Shown here in pieces: positions 15,638 through 25,136 of a stretch of DNA of 40,981 nucleotides. Position numbers and translations under genes: made by a program. The notes below the pieces were generated by a model, which saw only the letters and a program-made list of their open reading frames with translations, had not been told where the DNA came from and searched no databases. This stretch comes from CAZAQB01 sp964487155 (GTDB lineage: Bacteria; Pseudomonadota; Gammaproteobacteria; Nitrococcales; Nitrococcaceae): the NCBI GenBank assembly GCA_964487155.1, contig CAZAQB010000011.1, positions 1 through 40,981 of the forward strand. Direction: 5' to 3'. Positions within the stretch are counted from its first letter, which is position 1. Each line of letters begins with the position of its first letter.

Positions 15638-16135
15638 TCATCGACCCTCCGCCAGCAACCCCAGCAGCTTGCCCAGCAGCCGCTCAAGCTCCCGCCGGTC
15701 GGCCTCGCCGAGCCGCACCATCAGTTCCGCTGATTCCCGGGTGCGCAGCTCCACGGCCTCGTCAACCAGTGACAGGCCTTCGCCGCTGAGTTCCACCATC
15801 ACCCGCCGGCGGTCCGCGTCGCAGGCACTGCGGCGAATCAGGCCCCGGCGCTCCAGCACGTCCAGGCGGTGGGTCATGCCGCTGCAGGTCAGCAGGGTCG
15901 CCTCGGCGAGGTCCCCGCAGGACAGCCGGTAAGGGCTCCCGGCCCGGCGCAGGGCCGCCAGCACGTCGAATTCCCCGGGCGACAGGCCGGCGGGCTCCAG
16001 GCTGCGACGCACGTGGGCGAACAGGTGGCGCTCCAGCAGCAGCACCCGCAGCAGCACAGCCGAGCCGCTGAAGTCCAGGTCCGGCCGTTCCCGCCTCCAC
16101 TGGGCCAGAATCTCGGCCACGGGATCCGATGACAT
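15638..16135 (-). CDS. MarR-family transcriptional regulator
   Basis: The ATG at 16135-16133 is preceded by GGAGAAG, giving 165 residues, a usual MarR length. Helices at ~20-45 (LLRVLLLERHLFAHVRRSL) form the dimer region. The winged helix-turn-helix spans ~50-120: LSPGEFDVLAALRRAG, then LSCGDLAEATLLTCSGMTHRLDVLERRGLI, then a wing with DADRRRVMVELSGEG. The C-terminal helix completes dimerisation. It is divergent from the RND adaptor-pump pair across a 182-base region, the standard arrangement for a local repressor of efflux genes, with ligand binding relieving repression. The ligand is not predictable. Confidence 0.92.
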   Translation of the reverse strand: MSSDPVAEILAQWRRERPDLDFSGSAVLLRVLLLERHLFAHVRRSLEPAGLSPGEFDVLAALRRAGSPYRLSCGDLAEATLLTCSGMTHRLDVLERRGLIRRSACDADRRRVMVELSGEGLSLVDEAVELRTRESAELMVRLGEADRRELERLLGKLLGLLAEGR

Positions 16136-16317
16136 CGACTTCTCCGCCTTGCGCCCGCCTGGGAATCCGCCGCCGACCGGAACCAGACCACAGGCGGCAA
16201 CTCTTCAAGACTAACGGTTCATGGGTATTATTACGACTCCGAAATATTGGACACCAAAACAACCCTGTGCCAGCCTATTGGACTGGTTCGAATCTCCCCA
16301 CCAGCCGGGAAGCCCCC
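16136..16317. promoter_or_regulatory. Divergent MarR / RND efflux promoter region
   Basis: An AT-richer island at 16200-16260 lies between the two starts. A possible plus-strand sigma70 promoter is TTCAAG (16204-16209), a 16-base spacer, TATTAT (16226-16231). Just downstream is the small palindrome TTGG-ACA-CCAA (16247-16257), which may be part of a MarR operator. Both are inferences from position and sequence. Confidence 0.4.
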
Positions 16318-17424
16318 ATGTTCTGGAAACGCCTGATCCTCGTATTACTGCTGCTGGCAGTGATCTTCGGCGGCATCTTTGGCTGGAAGTACCGCCAGCT
16401 GCAGCAGATGCAGGCCCAGATGTCCCAGCCCCAGCCGCCGGCGGCGGTGGCCGCCACCACCGTGGAGCAGGAGGCCTGGCAGCCCACTCTGCTGGCGGTC
16501 GGCAGCCTGGTGGCCGTGAACGGCGTCGCGGTGAGCACCGAGGTGGCCGGCGTAGTCAGCGGGGTGGCCTTCGAGTCCGGGGAGACCGTGGAGCGGGGTG
16601 ATGTGCTGATCCGCCTGGACGACTCCGTCGACCGGGCGGCCCTGACCGGCCTGCAGGCGGACCGGGAGCTGGCCCGGGTGCAGTTCGAGCGGACCCAGGA
16701 TCTGCTCGAGCGCCGGGCCCTGTCCCGCTCCGAGTTCGACGAGGCCAAGGCGCGCTTTGACGCCGCCCGGGCGGCCGTGACGGAGCAGCAGGCGCGCATC
16801 GCATTGAAGACCATCAGGGCGCCCTTCGGGGGCCTGCTGGGCCTGCGCCGGGCGGACCTGGGGGAATACCTGTCGCCGGGGGCCCGCATCGTCCAGCTCC
16901 AGGCCCTGGACCCCATCTACCTGGATTACGCCGTGCCGGAATCCCAGTTCAACCGGCTGCGGGTGGGCCAGGAGGTGGAGGCGCGTATGGATGCCGTGCC
17001 CGGGGAGAGCTTCCGGGGCAGCATCTCGGCCATCGACTCCGGTATTGAGGCGGGCACCCGCACGGTGACCGTGCGGGCCACCCTCCCCAACCCCGAGGGC
17101 GCCCTGCGCCCGGGGATGTTCGCCGAGGTGGAGACCCTGGAGGGGGAGCCGCAACCGGTGCTCACCGTGCCGCGCACAGCGGTCTCCTTCAACACCTACG
17201 GCGACTTCGCCTTTCTCATTGCGGAGGGCGATGACGGCGAACTCACGGTCGAGCGCCGCGCCCTGACCACCGGCGCCACCCGGCAGGGCCGGGTGGTGGT
17301 GGAGGACGGCCTGGCCGAGGGCGACCGGGTGGTCCGGACCGGCCTGGTGAAGCTGCGCAACGGCCAGCGGGTCACTATCGACAACAGCGTCGAGCTGGAC
17401 GACGCGCAGGTCACCCAGCCGTGA
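16318..17424 (+). CDS. RND efflux periplasmic adaptor (membrane fusion protein)
   Basis: I choose the ATG at 16318 (368 residues) because the N-terminal membrane anchor begins there (FWKRLILVLLLLAVIFGGIFGW); the frame is open upstream but has no protein character. Residues ~60-105 and ~160-200 are the two halves of a lipoyl/barrel-sandwich domain (VSGVAFESGETVERGDVLIRLDD and IRAPFGGLLGLRRADLGEYL) flanking an alpha-helical hairpin (~105-160). The beta-barrel and membrane-proximal domains follow (DYAVPESQFNRLRVGQEVEA; VPRTAVSFNTYGDFAFLI). It bridges the inner-membrane pump to an outer-membrane channel. The stop codon overlaps the next start (GTGA), so adaptor and pump are translationally coupled. 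Confidence 0.93.
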   Translation: MFWKRLILVLLLLAVIFGGIFGWKYRQLQQMQAQMSQPQPPAAVAATTVEQEAWQPTLLAVGSLVAVNGVAVSTEVAGVVSGVAFESGETVERGDVLIRLDDSVDRAALTGLQADRELARVQFERTQDLLERRALSRSEFDEAKARFDAARAAVTEQQARIALKTIRAPFGGLLGLRRADLGEYLSPGARIVQLQALDPIYLDYAVPESQFNRLRVGQEVEARMDAVPGESFRGSISAIDSGIEAGTRTVTVRATLPNPEGALRPGMFAEVETLEGEPQPVLTVPRTAVSFNTYGDFAFLIAEGDDGELTVERRALTTGATRQGRVVVEDGLAEGDRVVRTGLVKLRNGQRVTIDNSVELDDAQVTQP

Positions 17425-20400
17425 ATTTCACCGATGTCTTCGTGCGCCGTCCGGTGCTGGCGAGCGTCGTCAGCCTGCTGATCCTGCTGATCGGCCTGCG
17501 CTCGCTCACCGAGCTGGACGTGCGCCAGTACCCGGAGCTGGAGAACACCGTGGTCACCGTCACCACGCCGGTGCCGGGTGCGGACAGCGAGCTGGTGAAG
17601 GGCTTCGTCACCACGCCGCTGCAGCAGGCCATCGCCGAGGCCGAGGGCATCGACTACCTGTTCGCGAGCAGCCGCCAGGGCGCCTCGGTCATCGAAGCCC
17701 ATATGCAGCTCAACTACGACGCCAACGACGCCGTCTCCGAGATCCAGGCCAAGGTGGCGAGCCAGCGCAATGTGCTGCCCGAGGGCGCCGAAGACCCCAT
17801 CATCGAGTCCACCACCGGCGACTCCACGGCGCTGATGTACATCGCCTTCTACAGCGATTCCATGGAGCGCCCCAAGATCACCGACTACACGCTGCGGGTC
17901 GTGCAGCCGCAGCTCCAGGCCCTGCCCGGGGTGGCCAAGGCCCGCCTCATCGGCCAGCCCTTCGCCATGCGCATCTGGCTCGACCCCCGGCGCATGGCGG
18001 CCCTGGACGTCACCCCCCGGGATGTGGCCGCCGTGCTGCGGGCCAACAACTTCCAGGCCGGCGTCGGCCAGACCAAGGACAAATACGTCGCCATCAACCT
18101 GACCTCCAACACCGACGTAGCCGAGCCGGGCCGCTTCGCCGAGCTGGTGGTGCGCGGCGGCGACGGCACCCTGGTCAGGTTGCGCGACGTGGCCCGCAGC
18201 GAGCTGGGCTCCGAGGACTATGAATCGGCAGCCTGGTACCGGGGCATCCCGGCGGTGTTCATCGCCATCGAGCCGGCCCCCGGCGCCAACCCCCTGAACG
18301 TCGCCCGGGGGGTGCGGGACACCCTGCCCGAGATCCGCGCCCAGGTGCCGGAAGGCCTGCTGGTGGACCTGCCCTACGACGCCAGCGAGTTCATCGAGCA
18401 GTCCATCGATGAAGTCTACAAGACCCTGGCCGAGGCGGTGGCCATCGTCATCCTGGTGATCTTCCTGACCCTGGGGTCGTGGCGGGCGGCGGTGATCCCG
18501 GCGGTGGCGGTACCCCTGTCGCTGATCGGCGCGGCCTTCATCATGCTGGCCCTGGGCTACTCCCTGAACCTGCTCACCCTGCTGTCCATGGTGCTGGCCA
18601 TCGGCCTGGTGGTGGACGACGCCATCATCGTGGTGGAGAACGTGCACCGGCACATCGAGCAAGGGGAGAGCCGCTTCCAGGCAGCGTTGACCGGCGCACG
18701 GGAGCTGGCCCTGCCGATCATCGCCATGACCACCACCCTGGTGGCGGTGTACGCCCCCATCGGCTTCATGGGGGGCCTGGTGGGCACCCTGTTCACCGAG
18801 TTCGCCTTCACCCTGGCCGGCGCCGTGCTGGTCTCCGGCGTGGTGGCCCTGACCCTCTCCCCCATGCTCTCGGCCAAGGTGCTGAAACCCCACGGCAGCG
18901 CCGGGCGCTTCGAACGGGGCGTGGAGCGCTTCTTCACCAGCCTCGCCGCGAGCTATCGCAACCGGTTGGCCTCGGCCCTGCGCACCAAGTGGCTGGTGGT
19001 GGCCTTCGGGCTCGCCATCCTGGGCTCTATCTACCCGATGCTGATGCTGAGCCAGAGCGAGCTGGCCCCCACCGAGGACCAGGGCATCGTGTTCTTCCAG
19101 GCCACCGCGCCCCAGACTGCCACTCTGGACTACCTGGAGGCCTACTCCGGCGACATCCAGCAGCGCCTGGAGCCGCTGCCGGCCTACGACGAGACCTTCA
19201 TGATCCTGGGCCGCACCGCCAGCACCGTGTTCGGCGGCTTCAAGATGAAGCCCCACGGCGAACGCGAGGTGAGCCAGATGGCGGTGATGCCCCAACTCCA
19301 GGAAGCCCTGCGCGGCGTGGCCGGGTTCGACATCGCCGCCTTCCCCCGGCCCAGCCTGCCCGGCTCCACCGGCGGCTTGCCGGTGCAGTTCGTGATCACC
19401 ACCGGCAATTCCTACGAGGATCTGGACCAGGTGACGAGCGAGCTGCTGGAGCGCGCCATGGGCAGCGGCAACTTCATGTTCCTGCGCAAGACCTCCGAGT
19501 TCGACCGGCCGGTGACCACGGTGGTGGTGGATCGGGACCGGGCCGGAGACCTGGGGATCACCATGGAGGCCCTGGGCCGGGACCTGGCCCGCATGCTCGG
19601 AGGCGCCGAGGTCAACCGCTTCAGCCTCGATGGCCGCAGCTACGAGGTGATCGCCCAGGTGCAGCGGCAATACCGGCGCGACGAGCGAATGCTGGAGCAC
19701 TACTACACCCGCGCAGCCAGCGGCGAGCTGGTCCCCCTGTCCGCCCTGGTGAGCTTCGAGCGAGCCGTGGAGCCCTCCGTGCGGGCCCAGTTCCAGCAGC
19801 TCAACTCGGTGACCCTGGAGGGGGTGATGCGCCCCGGAGTGGCCATGGGCGACGCCCTGGGTTACCTGGAGCGCACCGCCGACCAGATCTTCCCCCGCGG
19901 CTACAGCTACGACTACAAGGGCAGTTCCCGCCAGTTCAAGCAGCAGGGCTCGGCCCTGATGGTGACCTTCTTCCTGTCGCTGCTGGTGATCTACCTGGTG
20001 CTGGCCGCCCAGTTCGAGAGCTGGCGCGACCCGTTCATCATCCTGGTCTCCGTGCCCATGTCGGTGGCCGGCGCCATGGCCTTCATCACGCTCGGTTTCG
20101 CGAGCGTGAACATCTACACCCAGGTGGGCCTGATCACCCTGATCGGCGTGGTGGCCAAGAACGGCATCCTGATCGTGGAGTTCGCCAACCAGCAGCAGAT
20201 CCAGAACGGCATGTCGAGGCTGGAGGCGGTGCTGGAAGCCGGCGCCATCCGCCTGCGGCCCATCATCATGACCTCGGTGGCCCTGGTGATGGCCATGGTG
20301 CCGCTGCTGCTGGCCACCGGCCCCGGCGGCGTGAGCCGCTTCCACATCGGCCTGACCATCGCCACCGGGCTCGGCATCGGCACCCTGTTCACCCTGTTCG

Positions 20401-20483
20401 TGCTGCCGGCGGTCTACGTGCTCATGGCCCGCGACCACCAGAAGGCGCAGCGAGAGCTGGAGGAAGCGCAGGGCACCGCGTAG
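17421..20483 (+). CDS. RND efflux pump, hydrophobe/amphiphile type (HAE1 family)
   Basis: The GTG at 17421 overlaps the adaptor stop by four bases, giving 1020 residues, normal for AcrB/MexI/MexW-type pumps. The N-terminal helix (FVRRPVLASVVSLLILLIGL) and the large periplasmic loops are present. The central proton-relay helix GLVVDDAIIVVENVHRH has Asp399 and Asp400. The C-terminal half carries the partner Lys913 in VVAKNGILIVEFANQ. Together these indicate a functional drug/proton antiporter. No outer-membrane TolC/OprM-type gene follows, so it must borrow one encoded elsewhere. A divergent MarR gene is the probable regulator. Substrate range cannot be read from the sequence. Confidence 0.95.
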   Translation: MNFTDVFVRRPVLASVVSLLILLIGLRSLTELDVRQYPELENTVVTVTTPVPGADSELVKGFVTTPLQQAIAEAEGIDYLFASSRQGASVIEAHMQLNYDANDAVSEIQAKVASQRNVLPEGAEDPIIESTTGDSTALMYIAFYSDSMERPKITDYTLRVVQPQLQALPGVAKARLIGQPFAMRIWLDPRRMAALDVTPRDVAAVLRANNFQAGVGQTKDKYVAINLTSNTDVAEPGRFAELVVRGGDGTLVRLRDVARSELGSEDYESAAWYRGIPAVFIAIEPAPGANPLNVARGVRDTLPEIRAQVPEGLLVDLPYDASEFIEQSIDEVYKTLAEAVAIVILVIFLTLGSWRAAVIPAVAVPLSLIGAAFIMLALGYSLNLLTLLSMVLAIGLVVDDAIIVVENVHRHIEQGESRFQAALTGARELALPIIAMTTTLVAVYAPIGFMGGLVGTLFTEFAFTLAGAVLVSGVVALTLSPMLSAKVLKPHGSAGRFERGVERFFTSLAASYRNRLASALRTKWLVVAFGLAILGSIYPMLMLSQSELAPTEDQGIVFFQATAPQTATLDYLEAYSGDIQQRLEPLPAYDETFMILGRTASTVFGGFKMKPHGEREVSQMAVMPQLQEALRGVAGFDIAAFPRPSLPGSTGGLPVQFVITTGNSYEDLDQVTSELLERAMGSGNFMFLRKTSEFDRPVTTVVVDRDRAGDLGITMEALGRDLARMLGGAEVNRFSLDGRSYEVIAQVQRQYRRDERMLEHYYTRAASGELVPLSALVSFERAVEPSVRAQFQQLNSVTLEGVMRPGVAMGDALGYLERTADQIFPRGYSYDYKGSSRQFKQQGSALMVTFFLSLLVIYLVLAAQFESWRDPFIILVSVPMSVAGAMAFITLGFASVNIYTQVGLITLIGVVAKNGILIVEFANQQQIQNGMSRLEAVLEAGAIRLRPIIMTSVALVMAMVPLLLATGPGGVSRFHIGLTIATGLGIGTLFTLFVLPAVYVLMARDHQKAQRELEEAQGTA

Positions 20484-20531
20484 CGAAAATTCCGGCCGCT
20501 GAATGCACGCGAGATGGGGCAAAAATTCAGC

Positions 20532-20631
20532 CACAGATGGACACGGATGAAGGCAGATCGAGAATGCCACCGCCCAGAACCCGGGTGACACCACCCGGCA
20601 CCGTCGACTCACTCATCGGTGTTCATCTGTG
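20532..20631. repeat. 100-bp inverted-repeat unit with central hairpin, downstream of RND operon
   Basis: CACAGATGGACACGGATGA (20532-20550) pairs with 20613-20631 at 17 of 19 positions. Inside is a perfect hairpin CCGGGTG-ACAC-CACCCGG (20581-20598). It begins 48 bases after the pump stop codon. The central hairpin may act as terminator, though there is no T-tract. Confidence 0.6.
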
Positions 20632-20644
20632 ACTCACAGCCGAA

Positions 20645-20762
20645 GACGCCGGATGCAGCGCTGGCGCGCCTTATCCGGCCTACGCGGGCCGCGGCCCGGC
20701 CCCGGAACCGTGCGTCGGCCGAGGGGCGTAGGCCGGATAAGCGCAGCGCATCCGGCGTCTTG
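20645..20762. repeat. Inverted pair of REP-like family B repeats (BIME-like)
   Basis: One unit (GACGCCGGATGCAGCG ... CTTATCCGGCCTACGCGG, 20645-20690) faces an inverted partner (GGCGTAGGCCGGATAAG ... CATCCGGCGTCTT, 20725-20762). Both units share the enterobacterial REP-like core GCCGGAT/ATCCGGC. With the 100-bp unit before it, this fills the gap 20484-20823. No gene is seen there. Confidence 0.75.
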
Positions 20763-20823
20763 AGGCGGGGCGCCGGCCGGCACCTACACTTCCGGCAACC
20801 TGCCAACGCACTCAAGCAGCTCT

Positions 20824-23800
20824 ATGCCCGAGACTCCTGCAGACCAAGGCCGCTGGTGCTTCTGGATCGACCGGGGCGGCACCTTCACCGACGTGGTGGG
20901 CCGGGCCCCGGACGGCGCCATCCACACCCGAAAGCTGCTCTCCGAGAACCCGGAGCAGTACACCGACGCCGCCCTGCAGGGCATCCGCGGCCTGCTCGGC
21001 CTGGGTCCGGACGAGCCCATCCCGGCGGCGCGCATCGAGCACGTCAAGATGGGCACCACGGTGGCCACCAACGCGCTGCTGGAGCGCAACGGCAGCGCCA
21101 CGGTGCTGGCCATCACCCGCGGCTTTGGCGATGCCCTGCGCATCGGCTACCAGGCCCGGCCGCGCATCTTCGATCTGCACATCCAGCTCCCCGAACTGCT
21201 CTACCGGCAGGTGGTGGAGGTGGACGAGCGCCTGGCCGCCGACGGCGAGGTGATCCGCGAGCTGGATCCGGAAACCGCCCGGCCCGGACTGCAGGCGGCT
21301 TTTGACGCCGGCATCCGCAGCTGTGCCATCGTGCTGCTGCACGGCTACCGCCACCCGGAGCACGAGCGGCGCCTGGCGGCGCTGGCCCGGGAGATCGGCT
21401 TCACCCGGGTGAGCTGCTCCCACCGCGTGAGCCCGCTGATGGGGCTGGTGGGCCGCGGCGACACCACCGTGGTGGACGCCTACCTGTCCCCCATCCTGCA
21501 CCGCTACGCCGAGGCCATCGCCGCCGAGTTGGGGGACACCCGGCTGCAGTTCATGAAGTCCGACGGCGGTCTTGCTGACGCCCGCTTCTTCGAGGGCAAG
21601 GATGCCATCCTCTCCGGCCCGGCCGGCGGCATCGTCGCCTGCGTGCGCACCGGGCAGAGCGCCGGCTTCGAGCGCATCATCGGCTTCGACATGGGGGGCA
21701 CCTCCACCGACGTCTCCCACTTCGCCGGCGAGTTCGAGCGCAGCTTCGAGACCGTGATCGCCGGGGTGCGGCTGCGGGTGCCCATGCTGCAGATCCACAC
21801 CGTGGCCGCCGGCGGCGGCTCCATCCTGCACTTTGACGGCAGCCGCTACCGGGTGGGGCCGGACTCCGCCGGGGCCGATCCCGGCCCGGCCTGCTACCGC
21901 CGGGGCGGGCCGCTGACGGTCACCGACTGCAACGTCATGCTCGGCAAGCTGCAGCCGGAGTTCTTCCCGGCGGTGTTCGGCCCGGGCGCCGACCAGCCCC
22001 TGGACGCCGCGGTCGTGCGGGAGCGCTTCCAGGCTCTCGCCGAGGAGATCCGCGAGGCCACCGGCGATGAGCGCAGCCCGGTACAGGTGGCCGAGGGCTA
22101 TCTGGCCATCGCCGTGGCCAACATGGCCAGCGCCATCAAGAAGATCTCGGTGCAGCGCGGCCACGACGTCACCGGCTATGCACTGAACTGCTTCGGCGGC
22201 GCCGGCGGCCAGCACGCCTGCCTGGTGGCGGATGCACTCGGCATGACCCGGGTCCTGATCCACCCCCACGCCGGGGTGCTGTCCGCCTACGGCATGGGCC
22301 TGGCGGCGCTGTCGACCCTGCGGGAGATGGCGGTGGACGCGCCCCTGGACGAGGCCCTGCTGCGGCGCCTGGAGCCGGAGCTGGAGCGCCTCGCCGGGGA
22401 GGGCACGGCGGAGCTGGAGGCCCAGGGCTGCCCCCGCTCCCGGGTGCTGGCGCAGTACCGGCTGCATCTCAAATACCAGGGCACCGACACGCCGCTGGCG
22501 GTGGACCGCGCCGAAGGCGACGCCGAGGCGCTGCGGGCCGCCTTCGAGGCCGAGCACCGGCGCCAGTTCGGCTTCCTGATCGCCGGCAAGGAACTGGCGG
22601 TGGCATCCGCCACGGTGGAGCTCACCGGCGCCTTGGATACGGCGGCCGAGGAGCCGGAGCAGACGCTCCGGCCGGGCGGCACGCCCCGGGAGCTGGCCCG
22701 GGTGGCCAGCCACATGGCGGGCGAGACTCGCGACACCCCGGTCCACGACCGGCCGGACCTGCTGCCGGGGGACGCCGTCGCCGGCCCGGCCATCATCCGC
22801 GACCCCGTGTCCACCATCGTGGTGGAGCCCGGCTGGCGAATCTCGGTGACGCCCCGCAACCACCTGCTGCTGGAGCGCACCGAGCCCCTGCCCGGCCGGG
22901 TGGCGGTGGGCTCCTCCGTGGACCCGGTGATGCTGGAGGTGTTCAACAACCTGTTCATGTCGGTGGCCGAGCAGATGGGCGCGGCGCTGCGCAAGACCGC
23001 CTATTCCGCCAACATCAAGGAGCGGCTGGACTTCTCCTGCGCGGTGTTCGATCCGGGGGGCAACCTGGTGGCCAACGCCCCCCACGTGCCGGTGCATCTC
23101 GGCTCCATGGGCGAGAGCGTCAAGGCCATCATCGCCGACCGCGGCGAGGACCTGCACCCCGGCGACGTGCTGATGATGAACGACCCCTACCACGGCGGCA
23201 CCCACCTGCCGGACATCACCGTCATCACCCCGGTGTTCGACGACGCCGGGCAGGCACTGCTGTTCTTCGTGGCGAGCCGGGCCCACCACGCCGACGTGGG
23301 CGGCATCACCCCCGGCTCCATGCCCCCGGACAGCCAGCGCATCGACCAGGAAGGCGTGCTGATCCGCGACTTCCGGCTGGTGCACCGGGGCGAGTTCCAG
23401 GAGCAGGCGCTGCGCGAGCTGCTGCTCGGCGGCGAGCATCCGGTGCGCAACATCGACCAGAACTTCTCGGATCTGCGGGCCCAGATCGCGGCCAACGAGC
23501 GCGGTGCCCAGGAACTGCGCCGCATGATCGACCACTTCGGCCTGCAGGCGGTGCATGCCTACATGGACCACGTCCAGGACAACGCCGAGGAGCAGGTGCG
23601 CCGGGTGCTCGACGTGCTCCAGGACGGCGACTACCAGCAGGCCCTGGACAACGGCGCCGTGGTGCGGGCCGCCATCCGGGTGGACCGCGAAAACCGCCGG
23701 GCGGTGGTGGACTTCGAGGGCACCAGCCCCGCCCAGCCGGACAACTTCAATGCCCCCCGGGCGGTGACGCGGGCGGTGGTGCTGTACGTATTCCGCACCC

Positions 23801-24477
23801 TGGTGCAGGACGACATCCCGCTCAACGACGGCTGCCTCAAACCCATCGAGCTGCGCATCCCGGAAGGATCCCTGCTGGACCCGCACCCGCCGGCGGCCGT
23901 GGTGGCGGGCAACGTGGAGACCAGCCAGGTGGTGGCCAACGTGCTCTACGCCGCCCTGGACACCCTGGCCGCCTCCCAGGGCACCATGAACAACGTCACC
24001 TTCGGCAATGACCGCCACCAGCACTACGAGACCCTGTGCGGCGGCACCGGCGCCGGCCGCGGCTTCCCCGGCGCCAGCGCCGTGCACAGCCACATGACCA
24101 ACAGCCGGCTCACCGACCCCGAGGTGCTGGAGTGGCGCTTCCCGGTGCGGCTGGAGTCCTTCAGCGTGCGTACCGGCTCCGGCGGCGCCGGGGGCTGGCC
24201 GGGCGGCGACGGCGCGGTGCGCCGGCTGCGCTTCCTCGAGCCCATGACCGCCGCGGTGCTGGCCAACCACCGGCGCAGCGGCCCGCCGGGGCTCGCCGGC
24301 GGCGAAGCCGGCGCCCCCGGCGACCAGTGGGTGGAGCGCGCCGACGGCCGCCGGGAGCGCCTGGCCGGCTGCGCCCGCTGCCAGGTGGAACCCGGCGACA
24401 TGCTGGTGGTGGAGACCCCCGGGGGCGGCGGCTACGGGGCTGCGGAGCCGGCTCCCAGCTCGCGCCGGGACGCCTAG
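20824..24477 (+). CDS. 5-oxoprolinase / hydantoinase A-B fusion
   Basis: The ATG at 20824 gives 1217 residues, the length of fused (eukaryote-like OPLAH) 5-oxoprolinases; many bacteria use separate HyuA and HyuB. No clear Shine-Dalgarno precedes this ATG. Residues ~8-490 are the HyuA half with the acetate-kinase-like ATPase signatures DRGGTFTDVVG and GFDMGGTSTDV, the phosphate loop GTTVATNALLERNG and FGGAGGQHAC. Residues ~700-1210 are the HyuB half with MNDPYHGGTHLPDITV and FEGTSPAQPDNFNAPRAVT, ending with the typical TPGGGGYG. The expected reaction is ATP-dependent opening of 5-oxo-L-proline to glutamate; hydantoin or related lactams are alternatives. It is cytoplasmic and stands alone, with no transporter or peptidase next to it. 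Confidence 0.92.
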   Translation: MPETPADQGRWCFWIDRGGTFTDVVGRAPDGAIHTRKLLSENPEQYTDAALQGIRGLLGLGPDEPIPAARIEHVKMGTTVATNALLERNGSATVLAITRGFGDALRIGYQARPRIFDLHIQLPELLYRQVVEVDERLAADGEVIRELDPETARPGLQAAFDAGIRSCAIVLLHGYRHPEHERRLAALAREIGFTRVSCSHRVSPLMGLVGRGDTTVVDAYLSPILHRYAEAIAAELGDTRLQFMKSDGGLADARFFEGKDAILSGPAGGIVACVRTGQSAGFERIIGFDMGGTSTDVSHFAGEFERSFETVIAGVRLRVPMLQIHTVAAGGGSILHFDGSRYRVGPDSAGADPGPACYRRGGPLTVTDCNVMLGKLQPEFFPAVFGPGADQPLDAAVVRERFQALAEEIREATGDERSPVQVAEGYLAIAVANMASAIKKISVQRGHDVTGYALNCFGGAGGQHACLVADALGMTRVLIHPHAGVLSAYGMGLAALSTLREMAVDAPLDEALLRRLEPELERLAGEGTAELEAQGCPRSRVLAQYRLHLKYQGTDTPLAVDRAEGDAEALRAAFEAEHRRQFGFLIAGKELAVASATVELTGALDTAAEEPEQTLRPGGTPRELARVASHMAGETRDTPVHDRPDLLPGDAVAGPAIIRDPVSTIVVEPGWRISVTPRNHLLLERTEPLPGRVAVGSSVDPVMLEVFNNLFMSVAEQMGAALRKTAYSANIKERLDFSCAVFDPGGNLVANAPHVPVHLGSMGESVKAIIADRGEDLHPGDVLMMNDPYHGGTHLPDITVITPVFDDAGQALLFFVASRAHHADVGGITPGSMPPDSQRIDQEGVLIRDFRLVHRGEFQEQALRELLLGGEHPVRNIDQNFSDLRAQIAANERGAQELRRMIDHFGLQAVHAYMDHVQDNAEEQVRRVLDVLQDGDYQQALDNGAVVRAAIRVDRENRRAVVDFEGTSPAQPDNFNAPRAVTRAVVLYVFRTLVQDDIPLNDGCLKPIELRIPEGSLLDPHPPAAVVAGNVETSQVVANVLYAALDTLAASQGTMNNVTFGNDRHQHYETLCGGTGAGRGFPGASAVHSHMTNSRLTDPEVLEWRFPVRLESFSVRTGSGGAGGWPGGDGAVRRLRFLEPMTAAVLANHRRSGPPGLAGGEAGAPGDQWVERADGRRERLAGCARCQVEPGDMLVVETPGGGGYGAAEPAPSSRRDA

Positions 24478-24592
24478 GGCACCGCTGTCCCGAAACGCCT
24501 TGCTACGAACTGGAACGTTTTACAGGTAGGCAGCGGGCGGAGATCCGCCGACACTCATAGCCTGCGGCTTACCCTGTAACGGAGACACGGTT

Positions 24593-25096
24593 ATGGACCC
24601 GTCTCAGCGGCTGGTGCCCGCGGACGTCCCCGCCACCCCCGACGCTCACTCGGGGCCGGTGGCGTTCGATCCCATCCTGGTGCCCTGCCTGGCCCAGGAG
24701 CACCGGGACATGCTCGCCCTGGTGGAGAGCATCCGCAGCCGGTTCCGCCAGGGCCGCTACGCCGAGATTCCCACCCAGCTCTCCCGGCTGCAGGCCAGCC
24801 TGGAGGCGCATCTGCTCAACGAACGCCTGCGCCTGCACGGCTACCTGGAGCACTCCCTGGCTGGCGATCCCCGGCGCCTCGCCCGGGTGCGGGAGTCCCT
24901 GGGGGAAGCGGGGCGCCTCGCCATGCGCGTCAAGGAGCTCGTCGAGAGGGTGCGCCAGGATGCCCCCGGACGCGGCAACGCGGCAGAACTGCTCACCCGT
25001 ATCCAGGCCCTGCGCGAGGACCTGGGCAGCCGCTTCGAGAAGGAGGAGCGGGAGATCTACCCCCTCTACCCCACCCCCGAGCCGGCCCACCCCTGA
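24593..25096 (+). CDS. Hemerythrin-like helical-bundle protein, incomplete metal set
   Basis: The ATG at 24593 has CGGAGAC upstream, giving 167 residues. Four long helices are predicted. His37 (LAQEHRDMLALVESI), His73 with Glu77 (LEAHLLNERLRLHGYLE) and a final helix with FEKEEREIYPLYP resemble the HHE/hemerythrin fold. However, the usual H-x3-EE of the last helix has Arg/Phe where a His is expected. It may bind iron weakly, bind another ligand, or act as a non-metal four-helix protein in the manner of Rsd-type regulators. A small hairpin (GGCGGA-GA-TCCGCC, 24536-24549) lies in its leader. Neighbours give no functional clue. Confidence 0.6.
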   Translation: MDPSQRLVPADVPATPDAHSGPVAFDPILVPCLAQEHRDMLALVESIRSRFRQGRYAEIPTQLSRLQASLEAHLLNERLRLHGYLEHSLAGDPRRLARVRESLGEAGRLAMRVKELVERVRQDAPGRGNAAELLTRIQALREDLGSRFEKEEREIYPLYPTPEPAHP

Positions 25097-25136
25097 CCTC
25101 GGCGGCGGCTAGAACCCGGCTTCTGATACCCAACCT

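Noticed and set aside
17196..20612. Minus-strand open frame of 1138 codons
   Set aside because: It is fully antisense to the RND pump, His/Gly/Gln-rich and without domains.
20812..24270. Minus-strand open frame of 1152 codons
   Set aside because: It is antisense to the fused 5-oxoprolinase and is a composition artefact.
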